Assembly: GCF_002135205.1 (NCBI RefSeq)
Contig: NZ_NEFZ01000004.1
Location: 124,001-188,000 of the forward strand
Origin: Acinetobacter sp. ANC 4204
Lineage (GTDB): Bacteria; Pseudomonadota; Gammaproteobacteria; Pseudomonadales; Moraxellaceae
DNA length: 64,000 bases
Direction of reading: 5' to 3'
The notes beneath the pieces were generated by a model, which did not search any database, had not been told where the DNA came from, and worked only from the letters and a program-made list of their open reading frames with translations. This document shows positions 45,605-54,071 of the stretch, piece by piece (the stretch's first letter is position 1; every line of letters begins with the position of its first letter). A program made the translations under genes and the position numbers.

Positions 45605-46657
45605 ATGTCTTTATTATTAGAACGCCTTGGAATTAAGCATCCTATCTTTCTCGCACCTATGGCAGGTGTCTCTACTCCAGAACTTGCAGCAGAGGTTTCA
45701 AATCAAGGTGGACTCGGCTCACTAGGCTTAGGTGCCAACACAGTAGAAACAGCTCGTACACAAATTTTAAAAACTCAAGAACTGACTGAGCAACCATTTC
45801 AGGTCAACTTTTTCTGCCATCAAAGTGTTGAACTTGAACCCATAGCATCACAGGCATGGATTGATTTTCTAAGACCTCATTTTGAACAATACCATGCAGA
45901 ACCCCCTACACAGTTGCACTGTATTTATCCAAGCTTTTTAGACAACGATGACTACTTAAATGTCGTACTCGAAACTCGCCCTAAAGCAGTAAGTTTTCAT
46001 TTTGGAATCCCACACCCTCATCAAATACAAGCCCTAAAGGATGCGGGTATTTTAACCATGGTCTCTGCAACAAACTTAGCGGAAGCACGGGCAATTGAAG
46101 CTGCAGGTATAGATATTATCATTGCGCAAGGCACTGAAGCTGGTGGTCACCGCGGAATATTTAATGAACTTTTTGATAGCGCAATTCGGACTGTCGATCT
46201 GGTTCAGCTTTTGGTAGAGCACTGTCAATGTCCAATTATTGCCGCTGGCGGCATCATGAATGGTGCGCAATCTCAACAAATGTTAAACCTAGGGGCGAGT
46301 GCAGTCCAATTGGGTACAGCATTTGTACAGTGTAAAAGTTCAAATGCAAATGATGCCTATCGTCATGCGTTATTTCATGAGCAAATTACGCAAATTAGCG
46401 CCAGCATCTCAGGTCGTCCCGCACGAGGACTTCTAGGTCACTGGCATACGCAAGTCGACTTACCAAACCGCCCTGCAGTCGCTGCTTATCCATATGCTTA
46501 TGATCTTGGAAAACAATTACATGCTGCTGCCAGTCAACAAGGTGATCACGGCTTTGGTGCTTTTTGGGCTGGAAGCAATGTTTCTCAGATTCGTGAACTT
46601 GAAGCTCGTGATTTAATTAATCAACTCTTAGTCGAAATGCAACAAGCCAATTATTAA
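45605..46657 (+). CDS. Nitronate monooxygenase-like FMN oxidoreductase
   Basis: 350 residues, TIM barrel. Landmarks: LGIKHPIFLAPMAGVSTPELAAEVSNQGGLGSLG broken across residues 7-41, AVSFHFGIPHPHQIQALKDAGI, IIAQGTEAGGHRG near 173-185 (phosphate/flavin loop with the catalytic-region His), and IIAAGGIMNGAQSQQMLNLGASAVQLGTAFV across 213-243. Class I/II nitronate monooxygenases oxidise alkyl nitronates such as propionate-3-nitronate; many related proteins have other substrates. AAAAAGGAGC ribosome binding site before ATG. Terminator follows. Confidence 0.9.
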   Translation: MSLLLERLGIKHPIFLAPMAGVSTPELAAEVSNQGGLGSLGLGANTVETARTQILKTQELTEQPFQVNFFCHQSVELEPIASQAWIDFLRPHFEQYHAEPPTQLHCIYPSFLDNDDYLNVVLETRPKAVSFHFGIPHPHQIQALKDAGILTMVSATNLAEARAIEAAGIDIIIAQGTEAGGHRGIFNELFDSAIRTVDLVQLLVEHCQCPIIAAGGIMNGAQSQQMLNLGASAVQLGTAFVQCKSSNANDAYRHALFHEQITQISASISGRPARGLLGHWHTQVDLPNRPAVAAYPYAYDLGKQLHAAASQQGDHGFGAFWAGSNVSQIRELEARDLINQLLVEMQQANY

Positions 46658-46676
46658 GTCATTCTATCTTTTAGCT

Positions 46677-46702
46677 AAGCTCCAATAATGGAGCTTTTTT
46701 TA
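46677..46702. terminator. Terminator between nitronate monooxygenase and dusB
   Basis: AAGCTCCA, ATAA loop, TGGAGCTT followed by T-run. It lies at the end of both convergent genes. Confidence 0.85.
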
Positions 46703-47725
46703 TTTGGTTTCCAATAGGTTAACTTGTTCCACCTGCACATCACTCATTGTTTCACCATGCGCAAGCAACTGATCAAAGTAGTCTGCAACCACTTTAAATT
46801 GCTCAGTTGTGCTTTCAACTTTATACATGTTTTGGCGGAACTCATTACTTGAGCGTAAGCCTTTGGTGTACCAAGCAATATGTTTACGTGCAATTCGACA
46901 GCCAGAGTATTCACCATAAAAACTATACAATTCAGAAAGATGCCCCTGCAACACCTCTTTAACTTCCTGAATATTAGGTGCAGCCAAATGCTCCCCTGTG
47001 TCCAAATAATGTGCTATTTCACGGAAGATCCATGGACGCCCTTGCGCTGCACGACCAATCATAATCGCATCTGCGCCAGTATAATCAAGTACATATTTAG
47101 CCTTTTCAGGACTATCAATATCTCCGTTGGCAATGACTGGGATTGACAATATTTGTTTGACTTCTTTAATCAGACTGTAACGTGCGGTGTTCAAATACAT
47201 ATCTTCCCGAGTACGACCATGCAGTGCTAATGCTGCAATACCCGCCTCTTCTGCACGCTTCGCCACCCGTAAAATATTTTCATGGCCATTTAAAAAACCT
47301 AAACGCGTTTTGAGTGTCACAGGAACATCAACCGCAGCAACAACTTCATCTAAAATACGAGCCACCAAGTCTTCATCTTTTAAAAGTGCAGAGCCTGCCA
47401 ATTTATTACAGACCTTTTTTGCAGGGCAACCCATATTAATATCTACTATTTGCGCACCATTTGAAACTTGATAGCGCGCGGCTTCAGCAAGCTCTTTGGG
47501 ATCTGATCCTGCAATTTGTGCAGAAATCGGTGCTAGTTCACCATCAAAATTGGCACGGTATAAACTCTTCTTACTCATGCGAAGTGTCTGATCTGAGGTC
47601 ATCATTTCGCTGACCGCATGCCCTGCACCAAAATATTTGCATAATGTGCGGAATGGACGATCAGTAACACCTGCCATCGGTGCAACAATCAAATTATTTG
47701 AAAGTTGGTATGGGCCAATATACAT
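46700..47725 (-). CDS. dusB: tRNA-dihydrouridine synthase DusB
   Basis: 341 residues, FMN enzyme reducing uridines in the tRNA D-loop. N-terminal IVAPMAGVTDRPFR near residues 13-26, catalytic Cys in NMGCPAKKVCNKLAGSALL near 97-115, HGRTREDMY near 174-182, and GADAIMIGRAAQGRPWIFREI near 218-238. It begins MYIGPYQLSNNL; a decayed copy of these first codons lies far away at 50615-50654. In enterics dusB is followed by fis; here no fis follows. Confidence 0.95.
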   Translation of the reverse strand: MYIGPYQLSNNLIVAPMAGVTDRPFRTLCKYFGAGHAVSEMMTSDQTLRMSKKSLYRANFDGELAPISAQIAGSDPKELAEAARYQVSNGAQIVDINMGCPAKKVCNKLAGSALLKDEDLVARILDEVVAAVDVPVTLKTRLGFLNGHENILRVAKRAEEAGIAALALHGRTREDMYLNTARYSLIKEVKQILSIPVIANGDIDSPEKAKYVLDYTGADAIMIGRAAQGRPWIFREIAHYLDTGEHLAAPNIQEVKEVLQGHLSELYSFYGEYSGCRIARKHIAWYTKGLRSSNEFRQNMYKVESTTEQFKVVADYFDQLLAHGETMSDVQVEQVNLLETK

Positions 47726-47830
47726 ATAGATTCATCATATTTTCGACCGAAACAGTATACTGCATCTATTCTTTCGGCTCATCTTTTATGATGTGGTCTT
47801 CTTTTATGGAAGAAACGGTTTCTTTTGCTA
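47686..47830. repeat. Duplicated dusB/DUF1615 intergenic region, copy A
   Basis: This segment (dusB codons 1-13, the divergent promoter region and a start-like ATG at 47806) aligns with 50615-50760 with about 75-80% identity by eye. Examples of identical runs are CAATATACATATA, AGTATACTGCATCT and CTTTTAT. In copy A the dusB side is intact. The ATG-to-ATG spacing between the divergent starts is 81 bases here and 82 in copy B. Confidence 0.85.
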
Positions 47831-47886
47831 TTGAAGTACTAAGGGTTCGTAATCTAAATAATAGTAGAATCAGTTATATCTATTAA
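47806..47886 (+). pseudogene. Stub of the DUF1615 lipoprotein gene start (decayed)
   Basis: ATG at 47806 aligns with the true start at 50736 and is followed by similar but frameshifted sequence (GGTTTCTTTTGC against GTTTCTTTCTTC). The frame runs only 26 codons to TAA and lacks any lipobox. Beyond about 47830 similarity fades. I read it as the remnant of a former neighbour of dusB. Confidence 0.65.
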
Positions 47887-48136
47887 AAAATAGACTCTGT
47901 CGCACAAGGTCAGCTCTCCCCAAAGAGTCGAATACCACTATTTATAAAAAAGATTTACGAACCATTCGTAAAAATAATTAAGCAACTAACGCCTGAAATG
48001 CTTGTAACCCTACCCCTCTAAATCCTGAATCTCAATACATGTCCAAAGCTTTAAAGGAGTTTTATGATCCACGCTTAAACCCAAAACAAAACCCTCACCA
48101 TGTTGAAAGTCGACTGCTGAGGATAAAAATTTTCCT
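47887..48136. other. Gene-free junction with palindrome and possible IS remnant
   Basis: About 250 bases with no gene. A GACTCT...AGAGTC inverted pair at about 47892-47931 includes CTCTGTCGCACAAGG, which resembles the terminal sequences of some IS5-like elements, but no transposase is readable. A perfect 19-bp palindrome lies at 47954-47972. The stretch sits at the left edge of the inserted block. Confidence 0.4.
47954..47972. repeat. Perfect 19-bp palindrome
   Basis: TTTACGAA-CCA-TTCGTAAA, 8-bp arms with a 3-base spacer. It is symmetric like a dimeric-protein operator. It is not followed by a T-run and lies in a gene-free junction. Confidence 0.6.
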
Positions 48137-48997
48137 TTAGGCATAATTTTTTGCCCCAACAGCACAAAGTACAGCAGCCAAAGTTACAACTAACATCGTC
48201 CAACTTACTGTTTCGTGTAACAACCATCCTGCCAATGCAAGCCCAATAAAAGGCTGAAATAATTGCAGTTGCCCCACAGCTGCAATTCCACCCTGTGCCA
48301 ATCCACGATACCAAAAGACAAAACCTAACAACATGCTAAAAAATGAAACATATCCCAATGCAATCCATGCAGATGTACTAATAGCATGAAAAGATGCTGG
48401 CATCGTAAATAGTGTTAAAAATAACATCGGCGGCAAAGATAAAACCAAAGACCAACTTATTACTTGCCAACCGCCTAAATTTCGAGATAATTTCGCACCT
48501 TCTGCATAACCCAATCCACACAGAATAATTGCTATAAGCATGAGAATATCCCCCTTCCAAGAAACTCCCATATCCCCAGTAGCCGCATAACCTGCGACAA
48601 AAGATGCTCCAGCAAGTGCAAATAACCAAAAATATGGTTTGGGACGCTCCCCACCACGTATAACAGCAAATATTGCGGTACAAATAGGTAAAAGACCTAA
48701 AAAAACAATTGAATGTGCAGATGTAACAGACTGTAGTGCAAAAGCTGTTAACAATGGAAAACCTATCACTACACCTATTGCAGTGACCACAAGTGAAGGA
48801 ATCTCCTTTTTCTGTGGATGTGGCTGACGGAATAATAGGAGTAAGGCTAACCCAAATACTCCTGCAATTGTGGCACGGGCACTGGTCAAAAAAATCGGTG
48901 TAAAGTCTGCAATCGCTACGCGTGTTGCAGGTAGAGATCCAGCAAAAATTACAACACCAATCAATCCATTGATCCAACCATTTTTCAGTACTTTCAT
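48137..48997 (-). CDS. EamA/DMT-family exporter
   Basis: 286 residues with ten hydrophobic segments in two EamA repeats. The N-terminal repeat begins WINGLIGVVIFAGSLPATRVA, then FTPIFLTSARATIAGVFGLALLLL; the second repeat includes GYVSFFSMLLGFVFWYRGLAQGG and GQLQLFQPFIGLALAGWLL, typical of the drug/metabolite transporter family. It likely exports an amino acid or similar metabolite. It is divergent from a MocR-type regulator, a common pairing in which the regulator senses the exported amino-acid-like compound. It lies inside the block that splits dusB from the DUF1615 gene. Confidence 0.9.
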   Translation of the reverse strand: MKVLKNGWINGLIGVVIFAGSLPATRVAIADFTPIFLTSARATIAGVFGLALLLLFRQPHPQKKEIPSLVVTAIGVVIGFPLLTAFALQSVTSAHSIVFLGLLPICTAIFAVIRGGERPKPYFWLFALAGASFVAGYAATGDMGVSWKGDILMLIAIILCGLGYAEGAKLSRNLGGWQVISWSLVLSLPPMLFLTLFTMPASFHAISTSAWIALGYVSFFSMLLGFVFWYRGLAQGGIAAVGQLQLFQPFIGLALAGWLLHETVSWTMLVVTLAAVLCAVGAKNYA

Positions 48998-49123
48998 TTA
49001 ACAGGTCTCAAATATTCAACCACTCAAATTGAACATGAATCCCTCTTTTTAAACCAGAAACAATTCAGTACAATTATTAGAAACTGTTATGTATATAAAT
49101 CCAATACAGCTTAGAGTGAAGTC

Positions 49124-50518
49124 ATGCGAAGCCATACCCGTATTAATGCAGTCATGCAAGAAATTAAGCTAAAAATTACTTCTCGTACTTATTTACCAGG
49201 TCATCGACTCCCTTCTGTCCGGCTCCAAGCTCGAACAATGCATGTGTCAATTTCTACCGTTGTTGAGGCTTATGAACGTTTAATTGCGGAAGGCATGATT
49301 ATTTCCAAAGCTGGTTCTGGCTTTTATGTCTCAGGACCAATCGCTCCCCTTTCGTTGACTCAAATTGAACCTCAGCTTGATCGGGAGGTCGATCCCTTAT
49401 GGGTCTCTAGACAAGCTCTTGAAACAGGCGTTAATGTTTTAAAACCAGGATGTGGGTGGCTCCCGCCAGACTGGTTATATGAAACAGGGGTGAGACGTGC
49501 ACTTCGGACTATGGCAAAAGCAGATTCACTAGAGTTAGTCGAATACGCAACACCACTGGGGCACCCAGAATTAAGACAATTTATTTCTCGTCGCTTAAGT
49601 TCAGTTAAAATTGATGCATGTTCCAATCAAATCATGCTCACGGAATCAGGGACTCAAGCAATTGATTTAATATGCCGGCTGTTATTAGAAGCAGGCGATA
49701 CCGTTATTGTCGATGACCCATGTTATTTTAACTTTCATGCTCTGCTAAAAGCCCATCGTATTAAAATTATCAGTGTGCCTTACACCCCCATAGGCCCTGA
49801 TCTAAAAGTGTTTGAATCCATTCTAGAAGAACACTCCCCGCGACTGTATATTACAAATTCAGGTATTCATAACCCTACAGGTGCAGTGCTTTCCCCAGTA
49901 ATCGCTCATCGTTTGTTAAAGCTAATTGATCAGACTAATTTAGTCATTGTTGAAGATGACATCTTCGCAGACTTCGAACAAAGTCCCGCTCCTCGTTTAG
50001 CCTCTTTTGATGGGCTAAATCGCGTCATACACATCAGTAGTTTTTCCAAAACAATTTCTGCATCTATACGTTGTGGCTACATCGCAGCTAAAGAATCTTG
50101 GATTGAAAATTTGATAGATTTAAAAATTGCCACTTCTTTTGGGGGAGGAAGGCTGGCTGCTGACATGGCGCTAATTGCATTAAAAGACAGCGGTTATCGA
50201 AAACATATGGAAAACATTCGCGCACGATTAGCGTATGAAATGCTGCAAGTAGCTACCAAACTTGAAGCATTGAAAATTCAGCCATGGATCATGCCACAAT
50301 CAGGTATGTTTTTATGGTGTAAACTTCCCGATGGTTTGGATGCAGCCGTTATTGCTAGAGAATGTTTAAAAGATGGGGTGGTATTAGCCCCTGGAAATGC
50401 ATTTAGCCAATCATTGAGTGCTCAAAACTTTTTAAGATTTAATGTTGCCCAATCTAGGGATGAACACATTTTTTCGACTTTAAAGAAAGTTCTTGCACAG
50501 TATTCTGTTGAGTTATAA
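49124..50518 (+). CDS. MocR-type GntR regulator with aminotransferase domain
   Basis: 464 residues. N-terminal GntR winged HTH near residues 1-70 (LPGHRLPSVRLQARTMHVSI, STVVEAYERLIAEGMI, KAGSGFYV), then a fold-type I aminotransferase domain from about 110. PLP contacts include ESGTQAIDLI, NSGIHNPTGAVLSP, VEDDIFADFEQ and the Lys in HISSFSKTISASIRCGY near 309. MocR regulators use PLP-bound amino compounds as signals; catalysis is usually not their main role. It probably controls the divergent EamA exporter from the 126-base intergenic region. Confidence 0.9.
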   Translation: MRSHTRINAVMQEIKLKITSRTYLPGHRLPSVRLQARTMHVSISTVVEAYERLIAEGMIISKAGSGFYVSGPIAPLSLTQIEPQLDREVDPLWVSRQALETGVNVLKPGCGWLPPDWLYETGVRRALRTMAKADSLELVEYATPLGHPELRQFISRRLSSVKIDACSNQIMLTESGTQAIDLICRLLLEAGDTVIVDDPCYFNFHALLKAHRIKIISVPYTPIGPDLKVFESILEEHSPRLYITNSGIHNPTGAVLSPVIAHRLLKLIDQTNLVIVEDDIFADFEQSPAPRLASFDGLNRVIHISSFSKTISASIRCGYIAAKESWIENLIDLKIATSFGGGRLAADMALIALKDSGYRKHMENIRARLAYEMLQVATKLEALKIQPWIMPQSGMFLWCKLPDGLDAAVIARECLKDGVVLAPGNAFSQSLSAQNFLRFNVAQSRDEHIFSTLKKVLAQYSVEL

Positions 50519-50614
50519 ATAAAACGAGAAAACCTAATCTCTTTATTTCCAACATATAACAAAGAACAGTCTTAATCCTTATTTTGGCTATAGACCTCAC
50601 ATGACAACCATACT

Positions 50615-50654
50615 CAATCAAATGATTTGACAGTTATCATCAACCAATATACAT
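50615..50654 (-). pseudogene. Stub of dusB codons 1-13 (decayed)
   Basis: Read on the minus strand from ATG (complement of 50652-50654): M-Y-I-G, three stops, then L-S-N-H-L-I-E, against M-Y-I-G-P-Y-Q-L-S-N-N-L-I-V in intact dusB. About 32 of 40 bases match. It cannot be expressed as DusB. It shows that dusB once lay directly divergent from the lipoprotein gene. Confidence 0.75.
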
Positions 50655-50760
50655 ATAAAATTCATCACTTTTTCGACCAACATAGTATACTGCATCTGCT
50701 GTTCTAGCTTGTCTTTTATCATGTGTTCTCTATTTATGAATAAAAAGCTGTTTCTTTCTT
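50615..50760. repeat. Duplicated dusB/DUF1615 intergenic region, copy B
   Basis: Aligns with 47686-47830. It holds a decayed dusB start on the minus strand and the intact lipoprotein start on the plus strand. Together with copy A it brackets about 2.8 kb containing the EamA and MocR genes. Confidence 0.85.
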
Positions 50761-51941
50761 CTGGTTTAAAAACATTAAGTGTCTTGGCCATATCTATAGG
50801 CTTAACCGCCTGTGGTGATCGCTCATGGTGGACAGATGATGAGCCAAAGCTCAATGCCGAGCAAATTGCCCGTATCATTCCAGGACGTGTCAATGATCGA
50901 AGCTCATGGGCAAAAGATATCTACGAAATTTCAGAACAATTAGGTATTCCTCAAAACAAAGAGAATATGTGTTCAATTATTGCTGTAGTCGATCAAGAGT
51001 CGAATTTTGTGGCTGACCCAGAGGTCTATGGTCTAGGTGAGAAAGCAGTAAAAGAAGTTCAAGAACGCTTGGATGAAAAATTTAAAGATAAACTGGGTGA
51101 TGCCATTGGTGGCACCATTGCAGGCTATTTTCAGCAGGTACTAAAAGAACAGCCAAGCCCTGAAGATAACTATTTAAGCCAAATGCGTCGTGTCAAAACA
51201 GAACGTCAGTTGGATGAGCTTTACCGTGAAATTTTTGACTATATGTCTAATCATTATCACGTCAGTGCATTGACTGGAGCTGCTAAACTTGTAGGGCAAG
51301 ACGTTGGTGAAAAAATGAACCCCGTTACAACCCTTGGATCAATGCAAGTACACATTGGCTATGCTAAAGAACATAAACGCGAAGGTGGCAGTATGGCTGA
51401 CTTGCGTACAGACCTTTATAGCCAGTATGGGGGGCTTTACTATGGTATCCATCGACTCATGATGTATCCTGCTGACTATGACAAACCCCTTTATCGCTTT
51501 GCTGACTATAACTCAGGCATGTACTCTAGCCGAAATGCTGCGTTCCAAAGCATGCTAAATGACTTAACTGAAGCAGAACTTGATTTAGATGGTGACTTAT
51601 TGCTTTATGGCAAAGATGGCTCCCCTAAGTCGGCAAAAAGTCAGTCTGAACGTGAATTGATTACGGTGTTTGCTCAACATAACATTTTGGTTACACCGCG
51701 TCAGATTCGCTCAGATTTAAAGAAAGAAAAAGAGAAAAAGTTTGAAGATACTGCAACTTATCGCGCAGTGACCAAACTTTATCAAGAGGTCACAAAAAAG
51801 GAACCTTTCTATGCCATGATGCCTGAAGTCGTGATTTCTGGTCCAAAGTTGAGTCGTGATTACAATACAAATTGGTTTGCAACCCGTGTCAATGGACGTT
51901 ACCAATCATGCATGCAACGCTCAAAGCGCATAAAAATTTAG
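50736..51941 (+). CDS. DUF1615 lipoprotein
   Basis: 401 residues from the ATG at 50736. The signal MNKKLFLSSGLKTLSVLAIS continues to lipobox GLTACG (Cys near 26). The frame is open to 50709, but those codons fall outside the signal peptide. The mature protein has NAEQIARIIPGRVNDRSSWA, ICxIIxVVDQESNF-like SIIAVVDQESNFVADPEV with a Glu that could match a lysozyme-type catalytic residue, and LGSMQVHIGYA and YYGIHRLMMYPADYD, which recall soluble-lytic-transglycosylase folds. DUF1615 has no proven role; peptidoglycan processing is inferred. It overlaps the HAD gene. Confidence 0.88.
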   Translation: MNKKLFLSSGLKTLSVLAISIGLTACGDRSWWTDDEPKLNAEQIARIIPGRVNDRSSWAKDIYEISEQLGIPQNKENMCSIIAVVDQESNFVADPEVYGLGEKAVKEVQERLDEKFKDKLGDAIGGTIAGYFQQVLKEQPSPEDNYLSQMRRVKTERQLDELYREIFDYMSNHYHVSALTGAAKLVGQDVGEKMNPVTTLGSMQVHIGYAKEHKREGGSMADLRTDLYSQYGGLYYGIHRLMMYPADYDKPLYRFADYNSGMYSSRNAAFQSMLNDLTEAELDLDGDLLLYGKDGSPKSAKSQSERELITVFAQHNILVTPRQIRSDLKKEKEKKFEDTATYRAVTKLYQEVTKKEPFYAMMPEVVISGPKLSRDYNTNWFATRVNGRYQSCMQRSKRIKI

Positions 51942-52564
51942 CTTTATTTGACTTTGATGGCACCCTGTATGGAAAAGACAGTTTTACAGGGTTCATTTTC
52001 TATGTGCATTCAAAGCGACATATTGCTTTACAAGGGCTAAAAGTCCTCCCCTATATTCAAAGCTATTATTTAGGTTTCTATCCTGCACATCAAATGCGCC
52101 CGAAACTTTTTCAGGCCATGTTTAAACAGGCCGAAATTAAGGAAATTGATATGCATGCAAAGCTCTATGCAGAGCGCCTCATTCAAGGTCTTAATCCTGC
52201 GTTGTATAGCCAACTTAAACAACACCAAAACTTAGGCGATGATGTTGTCTTAGTCTCCGCTTCAATTGATATTTATTTAAAATATGTGTGTGAAATACTC
52301 TCGATTGATTTGATCTGCACGCAGGTAGAACAAAATCAACAGCGTTATACGGGACGCTATCTAACTCCTGATTGTAGCTGTGAGCAAAAGGCTGTCCGTA
52401 TCCAAGAAAAATATGAGCTTGATCGCTACCATGCTGTTTATGCTTATGGCAACAGTGTTGAAGATATGCAAATGTTGTCCTTAGCCGATTTCACTTATTT
52501 TGCAGGAACAGATGCACAGCTTCCTGACCTCTCTAATCACCCCAATCATCGGCAAATTAGTTAA
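51908..52564 (+). CDS. HAD-IB-type phosphatase (SerB/PgpC-like)
   Basis: 218 residues from the ATG at 51908 (MHATLKAHKNLALFDFDGTLYGKDS split after KAHKN); a longer frame to 51872 lies inside the previous gene. The nucleophile motif is LFDFDGTLYG near 13-22, motif II VLVSASIDIYLKYV near 116-129, motif III AYGNSVEDMQML near 189-200. It fits HAD-IB phosphatases such as phosphatidylglycerophosphate or phosphoserine phosphatase-like enzymes. It overlaps the DUF1615 gene by 34 bases, so both are likely expressed together. Substrate unknown. Confidence 0.85.
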   Translation: MHATLKAHKNLALFDFDGTLYGKDSFTGFIFYVHSKRHIALQGLKVLPYIQSYYLGFYPAHQMRPKLFQAMFKQAEIKEIDMHAKLYAERLIQGLNPALYSQLKQHQNLGDDVVLVSASIDIYLKYVCEILSIDLICTQVEQNQQRYTGRYLTPDCSCEQKAVRIQEKYELDRYHAVYAYGNSVEDMQMLSLADFTYFAGTDAQLPDLSNHPNHRQIS

Positions 52565-52724
52565 TTATTAAGGCATGCTTAATATTTAACCATATTAAAA
52601 TTTTAAATATATTTATTATTAAAATTCAGCCATCTTTATTTACCAAAAAATATATTTATGATAAATTTTTACGAATAAAAATATTTTTGAAAACCATCCC
52701 ACTTTATTATAAAAAGGCATCAAT

Positions 52725-52925
52725 ATGGATCAGTTTTCTCCACCAAAGTATGTCAAGGGTCTTTCTATCAAATTTGGTGAGAGCCCTTTTGTGCTATTGG
52801 CGCAGTTTGCTTTTAATGCATCTAAACAAAAATGGTTAAAACATGAAATTGAGCATGTACTCCACATCGCAAAACAAGGTGATTACGATCATTTAGTAAA
52901 AACCTTACGTCAATTTAGTAAATAG
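52725..52925 (+). CDS. Hypothetical small protein, 66 aa
   Basis: 66 residues, basic, no signal or membrane helix. The second half is helical (WLKHEIEHVLHIAKQ, YDHLVKTLRQFSK). I do not recognise a family. The ATG is 8-10 bases after AAAAAGG. A 28-base perfect palindromic terminator follows, which supports it as a real, separately transcribed gene. The 160 bases upstream are AT-rich and hold no gene. Confidence 0.6.
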   Translation: MDQFSPPKYVKGLSIKFGESPFVLLAQFAFNASKQKWLKHEIEHVLHIAKQGDYDHLVKTLRQFSK

Positions 52926-52930
52926 CATAA

Positions 52931-52958
52931 AAAAGCCACTTCATATGAAGTGGCTTTT
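52931..52958. terminator. Palindromic terminator
   Basis: AAAAGCCACTTCA-TA-TGAAGTGGCTTTT, a perfect inverted repeat with A/T runs, serving the 66-aa gene and the convergent desaturase gene. Confidence 0.88.
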
Positions 52959-52962
52959 AAAC

Positions 52963-54057
52963 TTACTTTTTAAAAGGAAATGCGTATTTAACAATACGTT
53001 TTATCACACTGCCATATTGTTTTACCAAGCTGGCATTATTGTAATTTAAACCATATTTTTCACATACTGCTTGTACTTTTGGTGCCATTTTACGGTAGCG
53101 ACGTGCAGGAACATCAGGATACAAATGGTGTTCAATTTGGTGACTTAAATGTCCAGTCAAAATATGGAACGCTTCTGATCCAGTTAAATTTGATGATCCA
53201 CGAATTTGACGCATATACCAGTGACCACGACTTTCATTTTCCAGTACTTTTTTCGGGAAAACTTCGACATCCTTAGTAAAGTGCCCACAGAAAATGACAC
53301 TAAAAGTCCAAATATTACGGATGCCATTTGCTACCATATTCCCCGCAAATACAGGCAGTGCAGCAGGACCTGCAATCAGTGGGAAAAATACATAGTCTTT
53401 AAACAGTTGCTTACCAATCTTACGTTGCATCGGTTTCCATTCAGCTAAAGTTTGCGCTTTACTCTTACGACCTTTGAAATATTTACCCAACTCCAAATTT
53501 TGAATCGCAACTCCCCATTGGAACAATAAGCAAAATGGAATGCTGTAAAGGGGTTGTAATAAAAAGCCAGGTTTCCAACGCTGTTCGGGGAATAAGCGAA
53601 GCAGTCCATAACCAATATCATCATCCATTCCTTTAATATTGGTATAGGTATGATGCTTATAATTATGGGTTTGACGCCAATTATCTGATGTGCCTACGAT
53701 ATCCCATTCATAGTTTGGACCATTAAATTTAGGGTCATTCATCCAGTCATATTGACCATGCATTACGTTATGGCCCAACTCCATGTTTTCCATAATTTTG
53801 GAAAAACCAAGTAGCCCCGTACCTAGAACCCATGCTGGCGGAAACCACCCAGCAAATAAACAGGCGCGGCCTGCAATTGATGAGTAACGCACTGCTGCAT
53901 ACACACGACGAATATATTGCGCATCTTTTTCACCAATATCATCGAGCACTTCTTGTTTAATGGCATCAAGCTCACGTGCAAGCTCGTCCAACTCAAATGA
54001 AGTCAACTCACGATTCTTTGGATTTTTAAAGTATTCAACTTTTACTGGCATATTCAT
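52963..54057 (-). CDS. Acyl-CoA/fatty acid desaturase
   Basis: 364 residues, membrane di-iron enzyme. The three His boxes are clear: GHNVMH near residue 95, HNYKHHTYTN near 130 and HQIEHH near 306, the last with the His-x-x-His-His form. Hydrophobic segments near 60-85 and 220-250 form the membrane part. It inserts a double bond into acyl chains using electrons from the ferredoxin reductase encoded just upstream on the same strand (14 bases apart). The divergent DesT-like regulator makes this the Pseudomonas-type DesCB-DesT arrangement. Confidence 0.93.
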   Translation of the reverse strand: MNMPVKVEYFKNPKNRELTSFELDELARELDAIKQEVLDDIGEKDAQYIRRVYAAVRYSSIAGRACLFAGWFPPAWVLGTGLLGFSKIMENMELGHNVMHGQYDWMNDPKFNGPNYEWDIVGTSDNWRQTHNYKHHTYTNIKGMDDDIGYGLLRLFPEQRWKPGFLLQPLYSIPFCLLFQWGVAIQNLELGKYFKGRKSKAQTLAEWKPMQRKIGKQLFKDYVFFPLIAGPAALPVFAGNMVANGIRNIWTFSVIFCGHFTKDVEVFPKKVLENESRGHWYMRQIRGSSNLTGSEAFHILTGHLSHQIEHHLYPDVPARRYRKMAPKVQAVCEKYGLNYNNASLVKQYGSVIKRIVKYAFPFKK

Positions 54058-54071
54058 TGTATTTATTCCCC

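Noticed and set aside
47680..47886. 68-residue frame crossing the dusB start
   Set aside because: It is explained by the decayed lipoprotein start; no gene of its own.
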